Shown piece after piece: positions 1 through 4,680 of a DNA stretch of 5,924 nt (position 1 is the first letter of the stretch; each line of letters opens with the position of its first letter). The stretch comes from Verrucomicrobiota bacterium (GTDB lineage: Bacteria > Verrucomicrobiota > Verrucomicrobiia > Verrucomicrobiales > Akkermansiaceae): the NCBI GenBank assembly GCA_008932955.1, contig WBXE01000150.1:1-5924 (forward strand). Direction: 5' to 3'. The translations under genes were made by a program, and so were the position numbers. The notes beneath the pieces are model-generated. The model did not search any database, was not told the origin of the DNA, and saw only the letters and a program-made list of their open reading frames with translations.

Positions 1-1146
1 ACCGGCGCGGCACTGGTGATCATTAGCTTGCTGACGGCCGCCTACACCGCCGTCGGTGGCATCAAGGCCGTCATCTGGACCGACGTGCTGCAAATCGGCG
101 TGTTGTTTGCCGCGCTGGGTTTCGCCCTGTGGTATTTGCTAGGGCACATTCCCGGCGGCTGGGATGGGGCCAAACGCCACCTGCAGGGACCGAACGACCT
201 GCGGCTGTGGCAGTGGCATGGCAGCGCTCCCGCGGCCACCGCCTGGGGGGGGATCAAAAGTGTATTGGCAACCGAGTACACGGTGTGGGCGGCGTTGTTT
301 GGTTCCTTGTTTGTGACGCTGGCCACCCATGGCACCGATCAGGACATGGTGCAGCGCATGCTCACCGCGAAAAACCCGCGCCAAAGCGCCCTGGCCACCA
401 TTCTATCAGGCCTGGCGGATATTCCGGTGACCTTCGCCGTTCTAACGATTGGAATCCTGTTGGCCGTGTACTACGGTCATGTGGTCGACGATGTGCGGCT
501 GCCGATGGCGGCGGGCCGGCCGGACAGCGCGCGGATTTTCCCCTACTTTGTGATTAATGTGATGCCCGGCGGTCTGCGCGGGCTGGTGGTGGCCGGGGTG
601 TTGGCGACGACCATGGGCTCGCTGGGCACGGCGATGAACTCGCTGGCGACGAGTTACGCGCGGGATTTTCATTTCCGCTGGTTTGGCACCCCCGACGATG
701 ACCTCCAGCGGGTGCGGATCATCAAACTCAGCACCGTCGGCTTCACCGGGCTGCTCATTGCGGTGGGGCTGGCCACCGCCTACGTCAAGGCCTGCCATCC
801 GGACCTCAGCATCATCGGGATCATTCTCGGGAGCTTCGGTTATACCTACGGCTCATTGTTAGGCATCTTCATGGTTGGCTTGTTCACAAAAAATCGCGGC
901 AGCGAGGCGGGCAATGTGCTGGCGATGACGGCCGGGATGGTGGCGGTGGCGATTTTGAGCAATCTGCCCAACGACCTCGCGGGCATGCTCAGCGGGCGCG
1001 ACCTCTACGCCAATCCAGGCTGGCTGCCGATCATCGAATTTCCGTGGCGGATCTTGGCCGGCACGCTGGTGACTGGGTTGGTGGCGCTGTGTTTTAAGCG
1101 CGAGGTAAGGAGCCACCACATTCCTGTGGTGGTAGCGGAAGGGTGA
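1..1146 (+). CDS. Sodium:solute symporter (SSS/SSF family), 5' truncated by window edge
   Basis: The frame is open from base 1 and gives 381 visible residues, so the start and perhaps the first 130-170 residues lie outside the window. Family signatures are clear: YTAVGGIKAVIWTDVLQ near the visible N-terminus, the GTDQDMVQR loop at visible residues 111-119, and a helix region at about 187-222 (PGGLRGLVVAG, then MNSLATSYARD) that corresponds to the sodium-site helix of this family. About nine hydrophobic segments are visible, so it is a polytopic inner-membrane protein. Such proteins couple Na+ entry to uptake of sugars, sialic acid, amino acids or similar solutes; the substrate cannot be told from this sequence. 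The usual double serine of the sodium-site helix reads Gly-Ser here (visible 206-207). The last 13 residues (VRSHHIPVVVAEG) start exactly where a REP-like hairpin begins at 1105, so the native C-terminus appears to have been replaced. The family call is strong. Confidence 0.93.
   Translation, partial: TGAALVIISLLTAAYTAVGGIKAVIWTDVLQIGVLFAALGFALWYLLGHIPGGWDGAKRHLQGPNDLRLWQWHGSAPAATAWGGIKSVLATEYTVWAALFGSLFVTLATHGTDQDMVQRMLTAKNPRQSALATILSGLADIPVTFAVLTIGILLAVYYGHVVDDVRLPMAAGRPDSARIFPYFVINVMPGGLRGLVVAGVLATTMGSLGTAMNSLATSYARDFHFRWFGTPDDDLQRVRIIKLSTVGFTGLLIAVGLATAYVKACHPDLSIIGIILGSFGYTYGSLLGIFMVGLFTKNRGSEAGNVLAMTAGMVAVAILSNLPNDLAGMLSGRDLYANPGWLPIIEFPWRILAGTLVTGLVALCFKREVRSHHIPVVVAEG
1105..1132 (+). 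repeat. REP-like element A (GGAG + hairpin) inside the symporter 3' end
   Basis: GTAAGGAG is followed by a perfect inverted repeat: CCACCACA (1113-1120), loop TTCC, TGTGGTGG (1125-1132). A GGAG or GTAG tetranucleotide just 5' of a hairpin is the known layout of REP elements mobilised by RAYT (Y1-type) transposases. The element is read in frame as VRSHHIPVVV at the end of the symporter. It is the + oriented member of a three-copy cluster; copies B and C are on the other strand. Confidence 0.7.
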
Positions 1147-1195
1147 CCCATGGGTACGTGCTGAAGGCTCTGTGGCATGTCCGGTTCCTTCCACA

Positions 1196-1219
1196 CGACG
1201 ACAATAAAGTCGTCGCTCC
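1196..1219 (-). repeat. REP-like element B (GGAG + hairpin)
   Basis: On the minus strand GGAG (1219-1216) precedes a perfect 7-bp stem CGACGAC / GTCGTCG with a TTTATT loop. Relative to copy C, the first pair of the six-base core stem is swapped from C-G to G-C, so pairing is kept. It is the middle element of the cluster. Confidence 0.65.
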
Positions 1220-1249
1220 ATAACGGGCTACCCGCCCCGCTCAAATTCT

Positions 1250-1281
1250 TCATCCGTGCTATCCGTGTCATCCGTGGTTCC
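1250..1281 (+). repeat. Triple 9-bp tandem repeat (ATCCGTG every 9 bp)
   Basis: ATCCGTG recurs at 1252, 1261 and 1270, exactly 9 bp apart, and runs straight into the second GGTTCCTTCCAC box. It has the same design as, and partial identity to, the reverse complement of the repeat at 3088-3119. The period is a multiple of three but nothing suggests that it is translated. Confidence 0.75.
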
Positions 1282-1309
1282 TTCCACCACGATCCCACAT
1301 GGGCGAAGA

Positions 1310-1336
1310 CACGACAATAAAGTCGTGGCTCCTTAC
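1310..1336 (-). repeat. REP-like element C (GTAAGGAG + hairpin)
   Basis: On the minus strand GTAAGGAGC (1336-1328) leads into stem CACGAC / GTCGTG with a TTTATT loop. It shares GTAAGGAGCCAC with copy A and the loop with copy B. The TAA of its GTAAGGAG (1335-1333) would be the stop codon of the small minus-strand frame that enters from the right. Confidence 0.68.
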
Positions 1337-1485
1337 TTGCGCATGGCCGTGGGGGGGCCGCAAATAACAAGAATTTTTGGAAAAGGGTGCTTGGCAGCGC
1401 GGACCAATCTGCTACGAATCAAAGCAATCAATAACCCAATGATTCCAGCTGGCAGTTTGGCTGAAGGTTTAGACCGTGAATCCAT
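1333..1485 (-). CDS. Possible small basic membrane protein, 50 aa, unrecognised
   Basis: ATG at 1485-1483 is preceded by AGGAG (1496-1492) at a 6-nt spacing, one of the better ribosome binding sites in the window. The frame gives 50 residues. It opens MDSRSKPSAKLPAG, continues with a hydrophobic stretch (IIGLLIALI, residues 15-23), then a basic segment rich in Arg and Lys and a second short hydrophobic patch (ILVICG), and ends MRK. The stop TAA is supplied by the edge of REP-like element C, so the original protein may have been longer. Base composition is lower in GC at third positions than in the neighbours. The gene would converge on the symporter and diverge from the 1522 gene. I recognise no family. 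It may be a real small protein, the start of a gene cut by the repeat, or chance. Confidence 0.3.
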   Translation of the reverse strand: MDSRSKPSAKLPAGIIGLLIALIRSRLVRAAKHPFPKILVICGPPTAMRK

Positions 1486-1521
1486 CAAGATCTCCTATCC
1501 ACCCCCAACCTAACAACCCGC

Positions 1522-3063
1522 ATGAACCCGGCTATCGCCTCCGATTCAGTTGCACCACTGTCCCCGCCGCTGACCCTGTGGGACAAGCTTGGCGGCCGCG
1601 CCCTCAGCGTCGCGATCATCCTGCACATGCTCGTCATCGCCCTCGGGGCCTTTTGGATCTTTCAAATCATCCAGCAGCCTGAGCCGCCGCGGGAACCGAT
1701 CCACTGGGGCGAATCCGGCGGCGGCCCGCGTGGCGCGGATGTCGCGCGCCACGAGAAAGCCCTCAGAAAACTTATTCCCACCACCCAAACCAGACGCGTG
1801 GTAACCAAGAAGGAGTTTGCGTCTTACGTCCTGCCGGAGCAGAGCGATCGCATCGGCCCGATGTCCCCGCTGGTCGCTCCAGGCGGCATTGGCAGCCCCA
1901 GTCCCGGCTCTGGTCAAGGCCCCGGCCATGGCCTCGGCTTTGGCCCGGGCCATGACCCCGGCTCGCTCAAAGGCCAGCATTTTTTCGCAGCACTGCCTAT
2001 TACATGGCAAAAGCGTTGTGCCAAGGGCGACCGACTCGGCCGCATTCACGACAATGGCGGCACGCTTGCCTGCGAAGACGCCGTGGACAAGGGCCTGCGG
2101 TGGCTCAAGGCGAATCAGAATCCGGACGGTTCCTGGAGTGGCCAGAGTTCGGTGGCGATGACCGGATTGGCACTGCTGGCCTACTTCGGCCATTGTGAGA
2201 CCCCGGCCTCCGAGGAGTTCGGCGAATCCTGCCTCAGCGGAATCACGTACCTCGTTAACATCGGTGTCAAAAATAACGGCCGCATCGCCGACAATTTCAC
2301 CGCCAATCATTGGCCCTACGAACACGCCATCGCCACCTACGCGTTGGCCGAAGCCATGGTCTTCTGCAAGGAAATCCGGCAACCCGTTCCCTATCTTGAC
2401 GAAGTCGCCACCCAAGCCGGCCAATTCATCCTCGACCACCAGCACGAAAGCGGCGGCTGGGCCTACGCCTATGCCAAAACCGGCGGCCACGCCGACGTGT
2501 CCGTCGCCGGCTGGCAACTCCAGGCCTTGAAAGCCTGCAGCCACACTGGTGGCAAATTCCAGGGCATGAACTCGGCCGTCAGCAAGGGCCTCAAATATCT
2601 GGCCACCTGCCAGAACGGCAACGGCGGCTTCGGTTACGCCGGGCCCACCTCCGGGGTCGCCGATTATTTCTCCCTCACCGGCGTGGGCATGCTCTGCAAC
2701 CAGATGTGGGGCAAGGGCGGCGGCTCGGAGGTCCGCCACGCCGCCAAGTACGTCACCGCTAACACCCGCTTTGACTACAACGGCGCCAATTGCGATCTGT
2801 ACGGCCACTATTACGAATCGCAGGCGATGATGCAACGCGGCGGCAATGATTGGAATCAGTACAACGCCCTGTTCCGCGACCAACTTCTCAACAACCAAGA
2901 CGCTGACGGCTCCTGGAAAGTTCCGGGCGGCGGTCAAAAAATCCGCGCGGCAGTTCCGAGTTATACCAGCGACAAGACCTATCGCACCTGCCTCTGCACG
3001 TTGATGTTAGAGGTGTACTACCGCTTCCTCAGCACCGGCGCTGCCGGCCACGGCGATTCCTGA
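1522..3063 (+). CDS. Membrane-anchored prenyltransferase/squalene-cyclase-repeat protein
   Basis: The protein has 513 residues. Residues 29-50 form one hydrophobic segment after K22 and R26, so the rest is probably periplasmic. A Gly/Pro-rich linker follows (about 118-148, with two GPGH units). Residues 185-500 hold the alpha-alpha repeats of the prenyltransferase/squalene oxidase superfamily: WLKANQNPDGSW (194-205), ILDHQHESGGWAY (303-315), YLATCQNGNGGFGY (359-372) and LLNNQDADGSW (455-465). The acidic DxDD motif of class II terpene cyclases is not seen; the nearest stretch reads HADVSVAGW (323-331). A cyclase or prenyltransferase activity is therefore doubtful, and a binding or structural role is as likely. 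The ATG at 1522 is the natural start, but the sequence before it is C/A-rich with no Shine-Dalgarno match. Proteins with this layout are, to my knowledge, common and uncharacterised in planctomycetes and verrucomicrobia. Domain call firm, function unknown. Confidence 0.88.
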   Translation: MNPAIASDSVAPLSPPLTLWDKLGGRALSVAIILHMLVIALGAFWIFQIIQQPEPPREPIHWGESGGGPRGADVARHEKALRKLIPTTQTRRVVTKKEFASYVLPEQSDRIGPMSPLVAPGGIGSPSPGSGQGPGHGLGFGPGHDPGSLKGQHFFAALPITWQKRCAKGDRLGRIHDNGGTLACEDAVDKGLRWLKANQNPDGSWSGQSSVAMTGLALLAYFGHCETPASEEFGESCLSGITYLVNIGVKNNGRIADNFTANHWPYEHAIATYALAEAMVFCKEIRQPVPYLDEVATQAGQFILDHQHESGGWAYAYAKTGGHADVSVAGWQLQALKACSHTGGKFQGMNSAVSKGLKYLATCQNGNGGFGYAGPTSGVADYFSLTGVGMLCNQMWGKGGGSEVRHAAKYVTANTRFDYNGANCDLYGHYYESQAMMQRGGNDWNQYNALFRDQLLNNQDADGSWKVPGGGQKIRAAVPSYTSDKTYRTCLCTLMLEVYYRFLSTGAAGHGDS

Positions 3064-3087
3064 GGAAGTGCCACCAACAAAGCCCTG

Positions 3088-3119
3088 GGCACCACCGAAA
3101 CCACTGAAACCACCGAAAA
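3088..3119 (-). repeat. Triple 9-bp tandem repeat (ACCACYGAA x3)
   Basis: On the + strand ACCACCGAA, ACCACTGAA and ACCACCGAA follow each other at 3091-3117, preceded by the palindrome GCCCTGGGC (3082-3090). Read on the minus strand the units are of the form TTCNGTGGT. They align with the repeat at 1250-1281 at 21 of 32 positions without gaps, by my hand count. It lies 25 bp past the stop of the repeat-protein gene. Confidence 0.7.
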
Positions 3120-3193
3120 TGTTTTCAAAAAACCGTAAAAGTTTGCAGAATGGCAAGAGGCGGCGGGTTTGCGGGTGAGGCGGAGTTGCTTTG

Positions 3194-3231
3194 GGCCGCA
3201 TTTGGCTTTGACAATGGCCGCATGTGGCCAT
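3194..3231 (+). promoter_or_regulatory. Operator-like repeats in the toxin-antitoxin promoter
   Basis: GGCCGCATTTGGC (3194-3206) and GGCCGCATGTGGC (3216-3228) match at 12 of 13 positions and are 22 bp apart, close to two helical turns. The second copy lies within a palindrome ATGGCC-N6-GGCCAT (3214-3231) that fills the -35/-10 spacer. Antitoxins of this kind usually repress their own operon by binding palindromes at the promoter, and the toxin-antitoxin complex binds more tightly. That this is the binding site here is inferred from position and symmetry. Confidence 0.6.
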
Positions 3232-3236
3232 AAGAT
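3208..3236 (+). promoter_or_regulatory. Sigma-70-type promoter of the toxin-antitoxin operon
   Basis: A perfect -35 TTGACA (3208-3213) is separated by exactly 17 bp from TAAGAT (3231-3236), which matches the -10 consensus at four of six positions including the key first, second and last bases. The antitoxin ATG starts only 6 nt after the -10, so transcription should begin at or next to the start codon. Confidence 0.72.
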
Positions 3237-3242
3237 GTCCAC

Positions 3243-3503
3243 ATGAAAACCGCCACGGTCCGCGATTTGCGGAACAATTTTTCGGTGCTTGAGACATGGC
3301 TAGCCGAGGGTGAGCAGATTCAAATCAGGAAACGCGGTCAGCCGGTGGCGATGCTCACGGCCGTAGGGAGTGACGCGGCGTTGGCGCTGGCAAAACGCCC
3401 GGATTTTGCCGCGCGGAGGCGGGCGATCTGGGGAGATCGGGTTTTCAGCGAAGAGGAAACTGCACAAATGAAAGCTTATGAACTGGAGGGCCAGGAAGGA
3501 TGA
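3243..3503 (+). CDS. Type II antitoxin, Phd/YefM family
   Basis: The protein has 86 residues. The N-terminal half (MKTATVRDLRNNFSVLETWL, then IQIRKRGQPVAML at about 26-38) is the typical Phd/YefM DNA-binding and dimerisation fold, in which a helix after the TVRDLRNNF strand is followed by a KRG-P-VA hairpin. The C-terminal part (RPDFAARRRAIWGDRVF, about 52-68, then an acidic tail) is the flexible toxin-binding segment. It should neutralise the PIN toxin encoded immediately downstream and repress the shared promoter. There is no Shine-Dalgarno sequence before the ATG, which agrees with leaderless translation from the promoter just upstream. Its stop TGA overlaps the toxin ATG. Confidence in the family is high; the Phd class is paired with PIN toxins in many bacteria. 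Confidence 0.9.
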   Translation: MKTATVRDLRNNFSVLETWLAEGEQIQIRKRGQPVAMLTAVGSDAALALAKRPDFAARRRAIWGDRVFSEEETAQMKAYELEGQEG

Positions 3504-3952
3504 GAAGCTTTCCAGACACGTCGTTTTTGTGTTCGTTTTACCGGACGCAAGAGCATTCACCCAAAGTGGATGGGTATTTGGACGGGCACCCCGAAGCTCT
3601 TGAGGTATCCTCGCTACTGCTGTTGGAATTCCGCCAATCCATCCGTTTGCAAATCTGCTTGCACTCGCAGGATAGAACCAAGGGTTTTTCCCAGCATGAG
3701 GGACAAGCGATGTTGCGGGATTTGCAGGCTGACTTGCAGCGGCAGATTTTCCAGGTCGTGTCTGTGGACTGGTTGGCGGTGCATCAGCTTGCGGAGATGC
3801 TCAGCGCGAAGTTCACGGAGGCTCAAGGGCACCGGCTAGCGGATATTTTGCACGTCGCCACGGCGCTTTCCCTGGGGGCTGAGGAGTTTCTCACGTTCGA
3901 CGCCCAACAGAAAACACTCGCCTTGGCAGAAGGAATGAAGGTTCCGTGGTGA
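3500..3952 (+). CDS. PIN-domain toxin, VapC-like ribonuclease
   Basis: The protein has 150 residues and carries the acidic residues expected of a PIN nuclease: D6 in PDTSFL, E43 in LLLLEFRQS, D115 in RLADILHVATAL, and D134 in FLTFDAQQ. Together they would bind Mg2+ or Mn2+ to cleave RNA; VapC family members often cut tRNA or rRNA and stop translation. The order and spacing fit the family and all four residues are present, so the toxin looks intact. The ATG overlaps the antitoxin stop as ATGA, and TGGAGG (3484-3489) ends 10 nt before it, giving coupled translation. The RNA target cannot be read from the sequence. No further gene follows in the operon; a small hairpin with a T-rich tail lies about 30 bp downstream. 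Confidence 0.9.
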   Translation: MRSFPDTSFLCSFYRTQEHSPKVDGYLDGHPEALEVSSLLLLEFRQSIRLQICLHSQDRTKGFSQHEGQAMLRDLQADLQRQIFQVVSVDWLAVHQLAEMLSAKFTEAQGHRLADILHVATALSLGAEEFLTFDAQQKTLALAEGMKVPW

Positions 3953-3979
3953 AGGCCGGCGCTCCCTGCAAAAAGCTCC

Positions 3980-3996
3980 AGGGGATTTCCCCTTTT
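3980..3996 (+). terminator. Weak intrinsic terminator candidate after the toxin gene
   Basis: AGGGG (3980-3984), loop ATTT, CCCCT (3989-3993), then TTTATT. The stem has only 5 bp but is GC-rich and the following bases are T-rich. It lies between the toxin-antitoxin operon and grpE, where a terminator would be expected. Confidence 0.35.
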
Positions 3997-3997
3997 A

Positions 3998-4028
3998 TTG
4001 ACAGGCGTCCTGACAGCGGCGGCAGAAT
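3998..4028 (+). promoter_or_regulatory. Possible promoter for grpE-dnaJ
   Basis: A perfect TTGACA (3998-4003) is followed after 19 bp by CAGAAT (4023-4028), four of six to the -10 consensus. The spacing is longer than ideal. TGACAG occurs twice, at 3999 and 4011, 12 bp apart. I see no CIRCE-like inverted repeat. A second TTGAC at 4042 has no good -10. Confidence 0.3.
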
Positions 4029-4077
4029 TTCTGGCGAAGGGTTGACGCCGGCGGCTGGATGGTGGCACGTTTGGCGC

Positions 4078-4677
4078 ATGCAAGCCGACGCCGACCCCGC
4101 CGCCCCCACCCAGCCCCCAGCCGAAATTCCCGACGACGCCACTGAACTGGACCTTCGCTCCGGTGGCGAAGCCGCGGCGGTCGAGGGACCGGACCCATGG
4201 GAGGAACTTGAGCAGGAAGCGACCAAATGGCGGGAGATGGCCATGCGCAGCGCGGCGGAAATGGACAACCTGCGCAAACGCACGGCGCGCGACCGTGAAG
4301 ACGCGATCCGCTACGCCAACCAACGCTTGCTTGAGGAGCTCTTGCCGGTCATCGACAATTTTGAAATGGGCATGCAAGCCGCGGGCCAGGACCCGCAGTC
4401 GATGATTTTCATCGGCATGGAAATGGTGCGCCGTCAGCTCAACGAGTTTCTCAGTTCGCAGGGCGTCGAGGAGATTGCCAGCAGCGGCCTGTTCGATCCG
4501 AACCTGCACGATGCGGTGGCCGAGGAAACTTGCAGCGCCGGCGAGGATGGCCGCATCCTGCGGGTGACCCGCCGCGGGTTCCGCTTGCGTGACCGCTTGT
4601 TGCGCCCGGCCAGCGTGGTGGTTTCCAAGCAGCCCGCCGCCGAGCCGCAAGCCCCAACCGAAGGAGTTGAAGCCTGA
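4078..4677 (+). CDS. grpE: GrpE, nucleotide exchange factor of DnaK
   Basis: From the ATG at 4078 the protein has 199 residues, the usual GrpE length. Residues 1-45 are acidic, Ala/Pro-rich and probably disordered. Residues 46-85 form the long dimerising helix (AEMDNLRKRTARDREDA), followed by LLPVIDNFEMGM (88-99), GVEEIASSGLFDPNLHDAV (129-147) and the beta-domain ending RRGFRLRDRLLRPASVVVSK (165-184), all at the positions expected for GrpE. It opens the DnaK nucleotide site to release ADP in the cytoplasm. The same frame is open back to a GTG at 3946 that overlaps the toxin gene, adding 44 residues unlike GrpE, so I prefer 4078, although no good Shine-Dalgarno precedes it. dnaJ follows after 3 bp, so the two are co-transcribed. 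dnaK and hrcA are not in the window. Confidence 0.95.
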   Translation: MQADADPAAPTQPPAEIPDDATELDLRSGGEAAAVEGPDPWEELEQEATKWREMAMRSAAEMDNLRKRTARDREDAIRYANQRLLEELLPVIDNFEMGMQAAGQDPQSMIFIGMEMVRRQLNEFLSSQGVEEIASSGLFDPNLHDAVAEETCSAGEDGRILRVTRRGFRLRDRLLRPASVVVSKQPAAEPQAPTEGVEA

Positions 4678-4680
4678 ACC

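Larger units (their letters stand above)
1183..1287. repeat. Direct repeat pair GGTTCCTTCCAC flanking the REP hairpins
   Basis: GGTTCCTTCCAC occurs exactly at 1183-1194 and 1276-1287. Read on the minus strand, each copy (GTGGAAGGAACC) lies downstream of a REP-like hairpin: 1 bp away for copy B and about 22 bp away for copy C. A diverged version (GCGGAAGGGTGACC) follows copy A at 1135-1148. The repeated unit therefore seems to be GGAG, hairpin, then this box, with about 22 extra bases inside copy C. Confidence 0.55.
1105..1336. repeat. BIME-like composite of three REP-like elements with 12-bp inverted ends
   Basis: The 232-bp segment starts with GTAAGGAGCCAC (1105-1116) and ends with its exact reverse complement GTGGCTCCTTAC (1325-1336). 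A GGAG-hairpin unit sits inside each end, and a third (1196-1219) lies between, in the same orientation as the right one. It has no coding capacity for a transposase. It also contains two GGTTCCTTCCAC boxes and a triple 9-bp repeat. I see no direct target duplication outside the ends. This looks like a bacterial interspersed mosaic element or a MITE-like passenger moved by an enzyme elsewhere in the genome; the mobility is inferred. Confidence 0.6.
1147..1521. other. Intergenic region dominated by repeats
   Basis: These 375 bases follow the symporter stop. The left half is the REP-like cluster and its boxes, beginning with a perfect 10-bp palindrome ACCCATGGGT (1146-1155) that overlaps the stop codon, and including a small CGGG-CTA-CCCG hairpin at 1224-1234. 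The right half (1337-1521) is lower in GC, carries the possible small minus-strand gene, and must hold any promoter for the 1522 gene. A weak candidate there is TTGGCA at 1391 with TACGAA at 1413, which I do not call. No tRNA or other RNA gene is recognisable. Confidence 0.6.

Noticed and set aside
1250..1281. CRISPR-like array
   Set aside because: Only three 9-bp units with no unique spacers, so this is a short tandem repeat and not a CRISPR.
1005..1370. 121-codon minus frame across the REP-like cluster
   Set aside because: It is made almost wholly of repeat-derived codons and overlaps the symporter. It uses a TTG start without a Shine-Dalgarno.
1256..1513. 85-codon + frame in the first intergenic region
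   Set aside because: It begins inside the 9-bp repeat and continues through REP-like element C. The product is unlike any protein and has no ribosome binding site.
1546..2937. Open minus-strand frame of 463 codons opposite the repeat-protein gene
   Set aside because: It is the mirror frame of a GC-rich gene. The product is a low-complexity Ala/Gly/Val sequence with no domain, while the + strand product has clear repeats.
3068..3092. Terminator for the repeat-protein gene (GTGCC...GGCAC, with GCCCTGGGC inside)
   Set aside because: Stems are short, the inner palindrome has no room for a loop, and no T-run follows.
3115..3127. GAAAATGTTTTC inverted repeat as a terminator
   Set aside because: The stem is AT-only with a tiny loop and is followed by A residues instead of T residues on the + strand.
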